Source: Cristatella mucedo
Lineage: Eukaryota > Bryozoa > Phylactolaemata > Cristatellidae
Assembly: GCA_009760855.2 (NCBI GenBank)
Contig: WPIO01000035.1
Coordinates: 3,369,001-3,433,000, forward strand
DNA: 64,000 nucleotides
Direction of reading: 5' to 3'
Of the stretch, positions 9,942 through 21,024 are shown piece after piece. A program made the position numbers and the translations under genes. The first letter of the stretch is position 1; the number at the start of each line of letters is the position of its first letter. The notes beneath the pieces are model-generated. The model was not told where the DNA came from. It did no database searches and saw only the letters and a list, made by a program, of their open reading frames with translations.

Positions 9942-10576
9942 TCAGCTCAGCCTTCCCAGTGCGGCGGGCGCGTCTATCTCGCCGCCAACGCTTCGCGGTC
10001 GTCGCTTGCAACCTTTCACGCACTCCGTCAGTTGCTGCTGGCAGCGGTTCGTCGCTTCGAGCCCGGCGGCGCCGTTGGCGGCAGCCAAGATGCTGGCTAC
10101 CGGTATCTGGCCTCTTTGGTGGCCGCCGTGCAGCCGCTTAGGGATCGGCCGCTTCGGATTTGAACACGCACGGTAGCGGCCGACGCAGCTGTCCGCGCAT
10201 TGGGCGGCCTTCGACATCCTGGGCTGCAAAAGCGAGCGCAGTCGCGCTGCCGCCGCCGCCGCCTTCTTAAGCGCTCTCGCCGATGGGCCGCCAGCTGGCT
10301 GAGGCTGCGCATGGAGGCTGGCCGCTGCGTGTCGGACCGCGGCGGAGCGCGGCAACGCGGCCACGCTCTTTCCGCAGAGGGCGGCAGCGGCAGCACGGGA
10401 GAGCGGCGAGCGAGCCAAGCCGAGCCGCCGCGGAGCGGGCGCCGACGGCCCGCGAGCGAGCGAGGCGCCACCGCCCGCGTGCGCCAGCACTCGCGCGCGC
10501 TCACCCTAGCGCTCTGGCTGAGAGCGACGGCGATGCAGCAGGCGACGAGCAGCGATGAGAGGGCGGTCCAATGCAT
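9942..10576 (-). CDS. Small secreted cysteine-rich protein, copy B (two exons)
   Basis: Exon 1 is 10505-10576 (24 codons) and exon 2 is 10223-9942 (93 codons plus TGA), giving 117 residues. The signal peptide starts MHWTALSSLL and ends VALSQSAR, nearly identical to copy A. The donor is GTGAGC at 10504-10499; the intron (10224-10504, 281 bp) ends TTTTGCAG before CCC, phase 0. Exon 2 carries the full six-cysteine pattern: C-x3-C-x6-C (CADSC, then YRAC), a 40-residue basic linker with RPIPKRLHGGH, then C-x6-C-x3-C (CQQQLTECVKGC) and KRRPRSV. The C-terminus is acidic then Ala-rich. A longer unspliced reading frame runs on through the intron but lacks the signal peptide in frame, so the spliced model is preferred. 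The mirror-symmetric cysteines suggest a helical hairpin held by three disulfides (inference). Function unknown. Confidence 0.75.
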
Positions 10577-10722
10577 CGCGCGGCGGCGAGAGAGCGGGCG
10601 GCTGCGAAAGGAAGGCGCGCCGCCTCGTCTGCTCCTCCTGTCCTCGAAGGTCCACTGCAGACGCGCTGGCTCGAGAGTCGCGTGCGGCGGACGTCGTTTC
10701 GGTCGACCGACCGAGAGCGCGA

Positions 10723-10760
10723 CTATTTAAGGCGCGCTAGGCGGACGGATTAGCGCGTCA
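10723..10760 (-). promoter_or_regulatory. Core promoter of copy B
   Basis: The same TTAAATAG box (10730-10723) lies about 147 bp upstream of the copy B start codon. The same 14-base block with GGATTA and TGACGC (10760-10747) sits 17 bases further upstream. The 5' untranslated sequence between box and ATG has diverged more than these elements, so the elements appear constrained. Confidence 0.55.
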
Positions 10761-11503
10761 ATGCGTCGCGCCTCGCTGCGTCGACGCTCGGCTGCGACTG
10801 CACGCGGCTCCGAGCGGCCAACGGTGGCCGCCGCTGGTGGGCGGCCGCTGATGATGGGCGGCCGCCGCTTGGGCGAGGCGACGCCTTTGGCTGTGAGCTC
10901 TCAGAAAATCAAGCACACTCGCACCTTCCCTGCCTGTTAAAGTTAGTAGCGCGGCGTAGCGCTCGATTCCGAGGACCTAGGCGACGAAATTCGCTGTTTC
11001 GGTGCTGTCGGCGTGACCGGATCGGTTCGCCGCAGTGCGCGACCCATCCCTGTTTTCGGCCTGAGCCTAATGGCTGCGGGCGACTCAGTGGCAGGCAGTT
11101 TCGGAGAGCAGAGCGCCAGGCGGCGGAGGTTTGGCGTAGAGGGACGAGCGATAGCTATTATAAGGGGGCGGAGGTAGGTGCGAAATGTCGCCTTGAGCAC
11201 GGTCGGACGAGCCGCACCCTTGCCCAGGCCGAACCACAGCCTCACGAGAGGCCGCGGTGATGCACTGCGCGCCGCTTAAAGATAATCGACTTTCGTAACG
11301 ATTTGCGGCCAGCGGCAAAGCGTTCGACGGTAGGACTCAGCCGTCCAACGCGTGGGCGCCGGGGGTGGGCGCGGCTGAAGGTGCCTGCTGGGCTGCCCGG
11401 CGAACGCGAGCGCCGGTAATGAGGCCATTCGGCGTGGCGTCCGAGCGGCAGGACGCTCAATGATAGTAGTGCTTGTAACTGATATATTTAAAGCGCTTTA
11501 AGA

Positions 11504-12124
11504 GGTGCACAACTCTACAGCTAGGCTTGTCTGTTGTGAGCGTCGTAGTTGCAACATCACACCACTTCTCGACGACCTGCACTGTCTACTAGTCAAGCAA
11601 CATATCGACTTCAAGGTTCGCTTTATTTTTAGGTCACTTCATTCTTTGGCTCCAGCCTACCTCTCAGATCTACTCCCCCACGAGGCCAAGCGTCGTACCA
11701 CCAGCTTTTCGGGATCAAACAGTTTACCAATATCTCGTACACATCTCAAATCCTTCGGAGACCGCGCCTTCAGTTCTTGTGCTCCCAAAGCCTGGAACTC
11801 ACTCCCGACTTGCGTCACAACATCACCTGACTTGAACACATTGAAAAAGAACTTAAAAACACACCTATTTAGGACAGCATTTAGTGAGCCCCTGTGACTC
11901 GTACTTCATATGCATATGCGTGCTGACACTTTGCATGCTGCCACTAACCACACTTGCATGCTGACCCTGTGTGAGTCACCCCTAACCACGTAATTCATTG
12001 TGTTTATCAAGCGTGATATTACTCACCATTCAATCGAATTTCTATTTGCAACAAAAGCAAAGCGCCTGGAAAGAAATTGAGTTCTCTGAGGGTGCTTTAT
12101 CAAGTTCATTATAATCATTATTAA
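11504..12124 (+). mobile_element. L2-like retrotransposon, 3' fragment
   Basis: It encodes only the C-terminal region after the RT (conceptual residues such as AYLSDLLP, LKSFGDRAFS, AWNSLPT), then the 3'UTR and tail GCGCCTGGAAAGAAATTGAG with AT-rich repeats. It is 5'-truncated and lies at the end of the duplicated segment holding copy B. Confidence 0.85.
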
Positions 12125-12227
12125 GAGAAGACATTCTTTATTCAGGCTCTCTATATCTCGTTGAAAGAAATGTTCACAGTCGTGTTGGGCACTGAGTGTG
12201 CAGAAGTAAGCAGCATACAGCATTTAG

Positions 12228-12405
12228 GTGAGCTGTGATGGCACACTAGGTAAGGCGGTTGCTTTCACGACCTCGTTCCCGAGGTCGTGGTTTCGATTCC
12301 TGCGGTGGGCGATTCTATATCGCCACTGCAAGCGGTGGTGATAGCCGTAAAGGCTCTTCTGTCGCTATACAAAAAGAGGCTGTTTAATCAGCTAGGATTT
12401 TTTTT
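12228..12405 (+). mobile_element. SINE1 (tRNA-derived), near full length
   Basis: The tRNA-like head has A box TGGCACACTAGG and B box GGTTTCGATTCC. The body follows: GCAAGCGGTGGTGATAGCCG, AAGGCTCTTCTGTCGC, then GCTGTTTAATCAGCTAG and a T run. At least five clear copies are in the window; this one is close to the apparent consensus. Confidence 0.8.
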
Positions 12406-12849
12406 GGGCCAGCAGGCGAAAGTAGACGCCAAGATATTCGCGTTAAGTAAGCCCCAAGCGGCAAGGAAATTACACTGAGTCGTACGCGTCGTGCGGACGC
12501 AGAGTGCAGCGGAACCATAGATAGACCGATCGCTGGTGGATCGGAAGGGAAAGCCGACTGGACGCGGGTGCGTGCTTAGCTCTGGGACTAAACACATTGA
12601 GGCACAGTGAAGCGCTGACCGTAGCTGCAGGCGAGTTTCAGCATTTGATGGGTTAGAGATTGAACTATCTGAGGGCAATAAATCTAACGTATGATTAATT
12701 ATCCTTATTATTCTGCGAAAAAGTGTCGATCGAAGAAAGATGTCAGTCTACTGAGCGAGACGTTTTGATGACTGAATGCTCACGAACTGCTGGTGGGAGA
12801 GCGAACTGGTATAGCGCGGAGGTTGGAGGGGGACAAAGAATGCTCGGTG

Positions 12850-13165
12850 TTACTGAGTGAAGTGACCCATAGGCCAGACTGGGGAGCTGGAAATAGTTTC
12901 AATCCTTAATTGCAAGCCAGTGAAGCTCAGTAATAAGTGGCGTGATGCCCTAGCTTTGTCATAGATGACAGACCAGACTAGCTAGCCACCGAGCTGTGCA
13001 CCACAAGCAGATGATCGAAGCTCTTACTGGCCGAGAGTCCGGAATGGAGGAGTGGCTATAATCTTGACGCGATGTCACAAATCCGTGAGCTTTTTAGAGT
13101 GTCGTAATCTCATCTAAGTCTGGATATCGCAATGCGAATAATGAGGATGAAAAGTCCAATCCATT
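12850..13165 (-). mobile_element. Old L2-like relic
   Basis: Antisense similarity to the post-RT region of the L2-like family: the AAGCCAGTGAAGCTCAGTAA stretch, the region matching GTTTTGCACCAGCTGC, and GCGATGTCACAAATCCGTG. It is far more diverged than the main copies and no frame is open. Confidence 0.5.
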
Positions 13166-13748
13166 CCATCCTAAGATAAATTAAATTTCCTTTCAGATGC
13201 TTTACATATCACTTCGTGAGCAGGACTATCAACAATTATTCCAACCGAAACCTGGCCCACTAAGCAGCGGAGGAAATGTGCCCATCCTATAACGAGTTGG
13301 CTTGGCATTGGTTGCCTAGATTACTAACAGATGTCATCAGAGTGGCGCTTCTTTTAGCATCACTTTGATGCAAGCTTTGCCTGACGCCGTCTTCGACGAA
13401 GGCAAGTCCACTCTTCCCCAGAGTTGCACTTTGAAAATGTATGCCTCGTGCCTAAATGAAATGCTTCGACCGGTAGTAAGCTATGACAAAATATTACTCT
13501 TTTTTGATGAGCTCAACCGAAGTCAATCATCGTTGCCTTAAACCTGGCGTGGTCCGAGTTACTGTCACCAAGCCGCGAACAGCATAACCGGGCAAGTGGT
13601 TGGCAAAGTAGGCAGTAGCTACCCTCCGCTGACTCTGGAGGAAGTTGTGCAGGAGGATTTCGAGAAATCAACTCTATTAAAATGGCATTTTTTTTACGGC
13701 TGCGCACTTCACTGGCCACGATCTGAACAAAACATTCAAGGGAGAAGA

Positions 13749-13821
<73 letters not shown>

Positions 13822-14309
13822 GTAAATGCTGGATGACTAAAGGAGCTTCTGTGATCTTCGAGACCCGGTGCGAAAGTCGCAAGACCGTATCGTCAAGCGT
13901 GTCACTAAGTTACAACGCTCTGCGACTCGAAAAAGTGGTAGCGTCCGCTCTCCCCGCGTCTCGCCTGCGGCTGCGTGCCTCAGCCACGGCCGGACTCGGT
14001 GCCGCCTCCGAGACTGTGCACCTCGTGCCCAGCACCCAGCTTTCGGTGCGAAGCTTCCAGACTAGGTTTTTCCACCAATCGGAGTCGGGCTCTCTGCGGC
14101 CAGCGGCGGTTCATGGCCGACCGCTCTAGCCGGTCGCCTGCTAGCTGCACAGCCATGGCGAGTGCCCGTCGCCGCCTCCGCAAGTTCGTCAAATCTCTTT
14201 TGCTGTAGGAGTGGTTAAACGAGGCGACTGGCCTGCTGAGGTCCGTAAGATTGGGTGCACCTGAGCGTCTCGGCACAGAGTCACTTTCCGAGGACCTAGG
14301 GCCGAAGTA
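13166..14309. other. No confident gene; GA microsatellite and GC-rich patch
   Basis: Apart from the GA tract at 13752-13820, there is a GC-rich patch at 13930-14200 with short frames only. Confidence 0.4.
13752..13820. repeat. (GA)n microsatellite
   Basis: A pure GA tract of about 34 units. Confidence 0.97.
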
Positions 14310-14465
14310 AATGCCCACGAAGTAAGTTCCTTGCTCTTCCTAACCGAGGTCGTGTGTTCGAATGCTGTATTTTGGGTAATTCTGTATTGCCAACTGCATA
14401 CGTTAGCAATGGCAGTTAAGACTCTTGCAGTGCTATAAAAATGGTACTGTTAAATCAGCAAACTT
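14310..14465 (+). mobile_element. SINE1, degraded copy
   Basis: It keeps the B box (GTGTTCGAATGC), part of the body (TAGCAATGGCAGTTAAGACTC) and the 3' GTTAAATCAGC. The A box is not recognisable. Confidence 0.5.
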
Positions 14466-14639
14466 TTTGTTTCGGCATTTCACGAGAGCTTTTGGTCGAT
14501 CCTCGGAGATCTTGCCTGCCGCTTTATTCTTACCGCCACCAAGAGAAAGCGTTTGAGAGCCTGCCATTTCGTGGCTCGCTGTTTTGCTGCCTCGCAGGGG
14601 CCATGCACGCTCATGCTGCTACCTGGGTCGCACTTAGCC

Positions 14640-14780
14640 TTGGGGCAAAGCACTTGCACTTAACGACCTACTTAGATCACGGGCTCGATTTCGGCGTCAG
14701 GTGGTTCTATAGGGACCACTGCACACGTCCGGCATAGATGCTAAGGCTCTCCTGCCGATATATGTAAATGGAGCTTTGAT
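14640..14780 (+). mobile_element. SINE1, degraded copy
   Basis: A weak B box (GGGCTCGATTTCG) is followed by body sequence resembling ATGCTAAGGCTCTCCTGCCG and TTTGATTCAGC. It is an older copy than 14961-15133. Confidence 0.4.
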
Positions 14781-14960
14781 TCAGCCGCCACTGATTTTTT
14801 TCGCTTTCACGTAAGAGAAGGAATTGGACAAGCTGCAGCAACGTAAACCACCAACTTCGTGGTCTGGAAAGTCGTTGGGTCGCCACTCAGATGTAGTATG
14901 ACGCACAATTCCGGAAAAACGAGTGAGCAGCAACGCTAACAGGAAGGAAACAACGGAAAA

Positions 14961-15133
14961 ATACTAGCTGATTTAACAGCATCTTTTTGTATAGCGACAG
15001 AAGAGCCTTTACGGCTATCACCACCGCTTGTAGAGGCGATAAAGGATCGCCCACCACAGGATTCGAACTCATGACATCGGGGCCGAGATCGTGAAAAGCA
15101 AACACCTTACCTAGTGAGCCATTACGACTCACC
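14961..15133 (-). mobile_element. SINE1, near full length
   Basis: Antisense copy with tRNA-like head (TGGCTCACTAGGTAAGG), B box (GTTCGAATCC), body and the terminal TTAAATCAGCTAGTAT. It lies just left of an inverted L2 tail. Confidence 0.8.
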
Positions 15134-15191
15134 ATGGAGCCTCCTTATCCACTGCAGCTTGGGTTGAAACCCACGTGACGTGCATGCTAAT

Positions 15192-15282
15192 TAAAATAAT
15201 AATAATAAAACATTTGCATAGCACAAACATGGAGAATATCTCTTTTTTTTAGGTAATTTACGTGTGCTGTAAAGGAAGCATG
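15192..15282 (-). mobile_element. L2-like 3' tail, inverted, ahead of a forward copy
   Basis: AAT repeats are followed by diverged tail sequence (GGAGAATATCTC, TTTAGG, TTTACGTGTGCTGTAAAGG). Its orientation is opposite to the L2-like copy starting about 10 bp downstream. Confidence 0.6.
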
Positions 15283-15287
15283 TCAAT

Positions 15288-16885
15288 ATCAACACTAGAC
15301 CAAGAGAACTTGAGCAATGTCCGCCCAGTCTCCCTTCTACGGTTCCTGTCAAAGACACTGGAACGAGTCGTAGCAGACCAGGTGAACTCATATATTGAAA
15401 ATTCAAACCATGCTATTAAGTTCCACTCTGGTTTTAGAGCTAATTACTCCACAGAGTCAGCATTGCCTCGGGTGTTCAACGACCTACTTAGGAATGCAGA
15501 CATGGGTAGAGTGTCTCTGCTTGTTTTGCTCGATCTTTCGGCAGCTTTTGATATCGATCACCAAGTCCTTTAGCACCTCTCATCTCGCCGGGGCATTACT
15601 GGCACTGCATTGTAGTGGTTCAGGTCTTAACTCAGTGGGAGATTCCAGAGTATTGATATGAATAACAAAGACAGTCAAAGGGACCTTTGAAATATGGTGT
15701 AGCTCAGGGCTCCCTGGTTGGTCCAGCTCTTTTCACGGTTTTATGTCCAGTTATTTTCACTGTTTATACTCTCCCTCTTGCCGAGGTGATTTCCAATCAC
15801 AATCTAGGCTTTCACTTTTATACGGATGACACTCAGGTGTTTCTTTGCTGTGATACCTGCCAGCCCTCCAGCGCCTCAAATTATTCTCTCAACTCTTTTG
15901 CTAAATGTATTGATGACATCCGCACATAGATGGCATCAAATTTTCTAAAACTAAATGACGATAAAACCAAATTAGTAGCTATGAGAAAACCAAGTGTGAT
16001 CAAGAAATCGTAAAGGCTAACACTCAAAATTAGCTCTACCAGCACATCTCCAGTTTAATCTGCATGAAATATGGTCATCGTTTTCCAAAGTGACCTTTCG
16101 TTTGACGACCACTTCAGCTTCTCCATCAAGTCTGCCTACTTTCAGCTACATAACATTGCTAAAGTCGGGCTTGTTTAGATAGGGATACCACATCTAAGTT
16201 AGTCCATGCATTTTTGACGTCCCGTCATGACTTTTGTAACTCTGATCTACCAGCATGTGCGATCAAGCGATTACAGCTGGTGCAAAACTCTGCAGCTAAC
16301 CTTGTCTGTCGTCAGCGTTGCAGTTGCCACATCACACTGCTTCTCGCCGATCTGCACTGGCTACCAGTTAAGCAGCGGATCGACTTCAAGCTTTTTCACT
16401 CACTTTTAGGTTCCTTCATTCTTTGGCTCCAGCCTACCTATCTGATCTGTGCCCCACCAGACCAAGCAAAGTACCACCCTCTTTTCGGAATTTAATTGTT
16501 TACCTATACTTCGCACAAATCTCAAACCCCTTGGAGACCGTCCCTTTAGTTTGTATGCTCCCAAAGCGTGGAACTCACTCCCGATCTGCGTCCCCACATC
16601 TCCTTACTTGAGCACATTTGAAAAGAAACTAACTAAAAGCGCACCTATATATAATATCATTCAGTGGTTCCCTGTAATTGAACCTTTATGTGCTTATGTG
16701 TGCAGACACTGTGCACGCTGACCTTGTGCATGTCAACCCTAACTATGGAATTCTTGTTGGTTACTGAGTTTGCTAATACTAACCATTCGATCGTGCTTCC
16801 TTTACAGCAATTGTAAAGCACCAAGAAAGAGATTTGAGTTCTCTGAGGGCGCTTTATCAAGGGTATCCTTATTATTTCTATCGTA
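15288..16885 (+). mobile_element. L2-like retrotransposon, 5'-truncated, many frameshifts
   Basis: It begins in the RT fingers (LDQENLSNVRPVSLL), passes DLSAAFDIDH, FHFYTDDTQ (YTDD in place of YADD) and the post-RT region, and ends with GCACCAAGAAAGAGATTTGAG and a short tail. Several frameshifts and stops make it a dead copy. Confidence 0.88.
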
Positions 16886-16974
16886 AGTGATAACATGCAC
16901 TGTGTCAGCATAATCACATAAAGTATAATTCACGAGAACTCATCAAATGCTGTGAGGAACACGCCCGTTTTTAA

Positions 16975-17170
16975 CTTTCGCTGAAATGTCGTCGAGTCAG
17001 TCTAGTCAGGAGTGAGCTCCTGGCTTTGAGAGCATATGCACTAGTGGCACAATCTCAAAGCAGAATTTGAGGCTGGTTTGAGGTGCAGCTGTAAGCTTCC
17101 CGTGTGTGGTACGATGCCTAATTTGTTTGCTGAGTAGATTTGATAGGTATGATGGTATAGCAATTCACTT
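16975..17170 (-). mobile_element. Old L2-like relic
   Basis: Antisense matches to the C-terminal coding part: GAGAGCATATGCACTA, GTGGTACGATGCCTAAT and TGAGTAGATTTGATAGGTA. It is short and eroded. Confidence 0.45.
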
Positions 17171-17579
17171 AAACCGAGCCTGCAAGGAGAGTTACAACTG
17201 TCAACAAGATGCAGCCAACTCTACTGATGATATAGTAATTAATTAGTTTAAGAACATAAAGGCAATACAAGGCTGATTCATTTAACGGATGCACAGGCTC
17301 ACTGCTTGGTAAATGTTCGTAGGGATGTAGCGTCCGCCTGTCTCAGCATATCGAGAACAAAATATAAGCAACAAGCTTTGACATGTGCACCTTCTCAAAT
17401 TCCAAGATCACAGATCAAGCAGTGGAGCAAAACATATGCAAAATAATTTTAAACGGCGACAGCATGCAACAAAGCAATAATATCTGGAGCGAGGAGTCAA
17501 AACTGCGTAATTAGACCATTTCATATTTATATTGACCATTCATAAACTGCTCGAGTCACTGTTGCTTTCCTTTTTTTCA
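17171..17579. other. No recognisable feature
   Basis: AT-rich, just upstream of the main L2-like copy. Confidence 0.4.
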
Positions 17580-20234
17580 CGCCAGACCCCAATTCTGGAG
17601 ATGCTATTATGCACCAGCTTGTAGCAGACTAATCCATATTACAAATCATATAACTGCATCGCCTCATGTGCATGGCCCTACCCACATCAAGGGTCACACA
17701 CTCGACCAAATTTTCTCATATAACTGCACTTTGTCATCACCAGTTATCACCAAATCCTGCTTATCTGACCACATGCAGATCTCATTCAATCTACAGTGTG
17801 TGCCCACATTCTCCTCTAAAATAACCTGTGAATCGCGAAACCTCAAGACCCTTGACATCGATGCTGTCCGTGCGAGCATATCTGCTTCACCTTTGCTGCT
17901 CAGTCCTCCCTCCGATCTGTCATCACTGGTAGATTGCTACAACACGACACTAGCTGACACGCTCGACGAGTTTGCACCTTTGACAAAGCGCACTGTGCGC
18001 CCCCGCCCAGACGGCCTATGGTTTACCACAGACATTAAACTAGCCAAGTCTACTAAACGAAAGCTTGAAAAGGCATACAAAAGATCCGGACTAACTGTCC
18101 ATCGACAGGCATATGAAGACTACTGTAGGTCGTACCAATCGATCCTAGCAAAGGCTAAGTCTAGCTTCTATAGAAACATTGTTGAATCACAGATGCACAA
18201 TCCAAAAATGCTGATGTCGACAATAAACCATCTCCTCAACCGTTCCCAGGTTAGCTCCTTACCTGATGATCCTTGTGATGATCTAGCCGATCGCTTCTCT
18301 CGATTCTTTGTGCAGAAGATAGACAAAATCAGGGAATCCATCCCTGCGATGACAACCTTCCCACTAGAATGCTGTTCCTCGGTTCCAGGCTGCGCCTCAA
18401 TGTCTGCATTTAAACAGGTCACCAGTGACATAGTCCTAAAGCTCGTATCTCAATCAAAGAAGACAACAAGTCCACTGGACCCTATATCCCACTGTCCTGC
18501 TCCTACGTTGCATTGATCTGCTGCTGCCATGCATAACCAACATCATTAATATGTCATTAGCCTCAGGTCAGGTCCCAGCACCTTTCAAAAAAGCTGTAGT
18601 CAGGCCACTTCTCAAGAAAGCTACACTAGACCAAGAGAACTTAAGCAACTACCGCCCAGTCTCCCTTCTACCATTCCTATCAGACACTGGAACGGGTCGC
18701 GGCAGACCAGCTGAACTCGTATATCGAAACCTCACACCTTGCTAGTAAGTTCCAGTCTGGCTTTAGAGCTAATCACTCCACAGAGTCAGCATTGCTTCGG
18801 GTATACAACGACCTACTTAGGAATGCAGACATGGGTAGAGTGTCTCTTCTTGTTTTGCTCGATCTTTCGGCAGCTTTTGATACCATCGATCACAAAGTAC
18901 TTCTAGAGCACCTCTCATCTCGCCTGGGCATCACTGGCACTGCTCTGCAGTGGTTCAGGTCCTATCTCAGTGGGAGACTCCAGAGTGTTGACGTGAATGG
19001 ACAAAGATCATCTGAAGTACCTCTAAAATATGGAGTACCTCAGGGCTCTGTGCTAGGTCCGGTCCTTTTCACCGTTTATACTCTCCCTCTCGCTGATGTG
19101 ATTGCCAAGCACAATCTAGGCTTTCACTTCTATGCGGATGACACTCAGTTGTACCTTTGCTTTGATCCCTCCCAGCCTTCGAGCACCTCAAATTCTCTCA
19201 ACTCACTTGCTGCATGCATTGATGACATCCGATCATGGATGGCAGCAAATTTTCTAAAACTAAACGATGATAAAACTAACTTACTAGTTATGGGCAAACC
19301 TAGTGTTATTCAGAAATTGGAAAGGCTGACTTTCAAAATTGGCTCTGCCAGCATATCTCCAGTTGCATCAGCTCGAAATCTAGGTGTCATATTCCAAAGC
19401 GACCTCTCGTTAGACGACCACATCAGCTCCACAGTCAAATCAGCCTATTTTCAGCTTCATAACATTGCTAAATTTCGGGCTTGTTTAGATAAGGATACCA
19501 CGTCCAAGTTGGTCCATGCATTCGTGACATCTCGTCTCGACTTCTGCAACTCACTGCTTACTGGCCTACCAGCATGTGCGATCAGGCGATTGCAGCTGGT
19601 GCAAAACTCTGCAGCTAGGCTTGTCTGTCGTGAGCGTCGCAGTTGCCACATTACTCCACTTCTCGCCGACCTGCACTGGTTACCAGTCAAGCAACGGATT
19701 GACTTCAAGGTTTTGTCGCTCACTTTTAGGTCTCTTCATTCTATGGCTCCAGCCTATCTTTCAGAGATACTACCTTATCAGGCAAAGCATCGTACCACTC
19801 GCTTTTCGGAATCCAACAGTCTAGAAATACCTCATACAAACCTTAAATCCTTTGGAGACCGTGCATTTAGCTCGTATGCTCCCACAGCCTGGAACTCCCT
19901 CCCGACCTGCATCAGAACATCCCCTGACCTGACCACATTTAAAAGAAACTTAAAAACATACCTATTTAGGACAGCATTTAGTGGGTCCTTGTGATTCGTC
20001 CTCGATGTGCTTATGCGTGCTGACACTGTTCATGCTGCCACTAACCACATTTGCATGCTGACCCAGTGCATGTAACCCCTAACCATGTTATTCATTTTGT
20101 TTGTTTTTCAAGCATGATTTTACTTACTATTCTATTGCGTATCACTTTGCAGCAAATGTAAAGCGCCTAGAAAGAGATTAAGTTCTCTGAGGGCGCTTTA
20201 TCAAGTGCAATATTATTATTATTATTATTATTAT
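17580..20234 (+). mobile_element. Best-preserved L2-like retrotransposon copy
   Basis: This is the longest copy. It starts in the C-terminal part of the endonuclease, then runs through the linker, a complete RT, the post-RT region, the 3'UTR and a tail GCGCCTAGAAAGAGATTAAG ... GGGCGCTTT with (ATT)n ending at 20234. It lacks ORF1 and the 5' endonuclease half, so it is 5'-truncated. A near-identical 3' portion occurs at 62297-63130, implying recent mobility of this subfamily. Confidence 0.93.
17668..19994 (+). pseudogene. L2-like ORF2 (endonuclease C-terminus plus reverse transcriptase), frameshifted
   Basis: Three successive open pieces (17668-18516, 18551-18745 and 18792-19994) are parts of one former ORF2. 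The first holds the endonuclease end, with GPTHIKGHTLDQI and the SDH catalytic-site motif, then the linker. The third, 400 codons, has DLSAAFDTIDH, the GVPQGSVLGPVLF block, the catalytic YADD near residue 115, LDFCNSLL and the LHWLPVKQRIDFK region typical of L2/CR1-group proteins. Compared with other copies, one extra base near 18490 and a two-base loss near 18683 separate the pieces. The product would have nicked target DNA and primed reverse transcription of its own RNA. It cannot do so from this copy. Confidence 0.88.
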
Positions 20235-20584
20235 CGCCAGAAGTTACAATCAAGTAATGGTTAACGTCGTCTTAAATATTGTTGGGAGTAGATCCATAAA
20301 TGTCACAGGGAGCTATGTTCACGCATGCATGCCTAAGAAAAAAGCATCGAACAAAGTCTGACACTGATACAATTTCCGAGTGATCCTTAATGGTTCTGGT
20401 GGCAACACAGGGCATAAAATGTGACCAGAAACGACGCCCCTAGCACCTATTACGTTCGCTATAGCCAAAGACGCAATATAAAAAGCACCAATGTGCATGC
20501 AAGCAAAACTAACTTTTGCATTCAGTATCTTGCTCTTGTCAGCTTGTGAAACCAGGTGGACTTGGTACCTGCATATAATAGCTA

Positions 20585-21024
20585 AGGCTACAGTCTACAG
20601 GCTACAGTCTAGAAATACCTCATACCTCATACAAACCTCAAATCCTTTGGTGATCGCGCATTTAGTTCATATGCTCCCAAAGCCTGAAACTCCCTCCCGA
20701 CCTGCGTCAGAACATTACCTGACCTGACCACATTTAAAAGGAGCCTAAAAACACACCTATTTAGGACAGCATTCAGTGGGTCCCTGTGATTCGTCCTTGA
20801 TGTGCTTATGCGTGCTGACACTGTGCATGCTGCCACTAACCACATTTGCATGCTGACCCTGTGCATGTCACCCCTAACCATATTATTCATTTAGTTTGTT
20901 TTCCAAGCATGATTTTACTTACCATTTCATTGCATTTCACTTTACAGCAAATGTAAAGCGCCCAGAGAGAGATTAAGTTCTCTAAGGGCGCTTTATCAAG
21001 TGAATTATTATTATTATTATTATA
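20585..21024 (+). mobile_element. L2-like 3' fragment
   Basis: It covers the last coding part (LKSFGDRAFS region), the 3'UTR and a tail GCGCCCAGAGAGAGATTAAG with ATT repeats. It is in the same orientation as the main copy 350 bp upstream and 5'-truncated. Confidence 0.85.

Larger units (their letters stand above)
9535..11465. repeat. Tandem-duplicated gene segment, unit 2
   Basis: Paralogous to 3470-5250. Beyond the promoter, a block containing CGGTCGGACG occurs in both units (near 4980 and 11200), as does one containing GGCGAACGCG (near 5172 and 11398). Recognisable similarity ends just before the L2-like insertion at about 11504. Confidence 0.6.

Noticed and set aside
9942-10490. A single uninterrupted 182-codon gene on the minus strand
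   Set aside because: Its first half is intron. The signal-peptide exon is in another frame, and copies A and C support the spliced structure.
17668-19994. An active LINE
   Set aside because: The copy lacks the 5' endonuclease half and ORF1 and carries at least two frameshifts.
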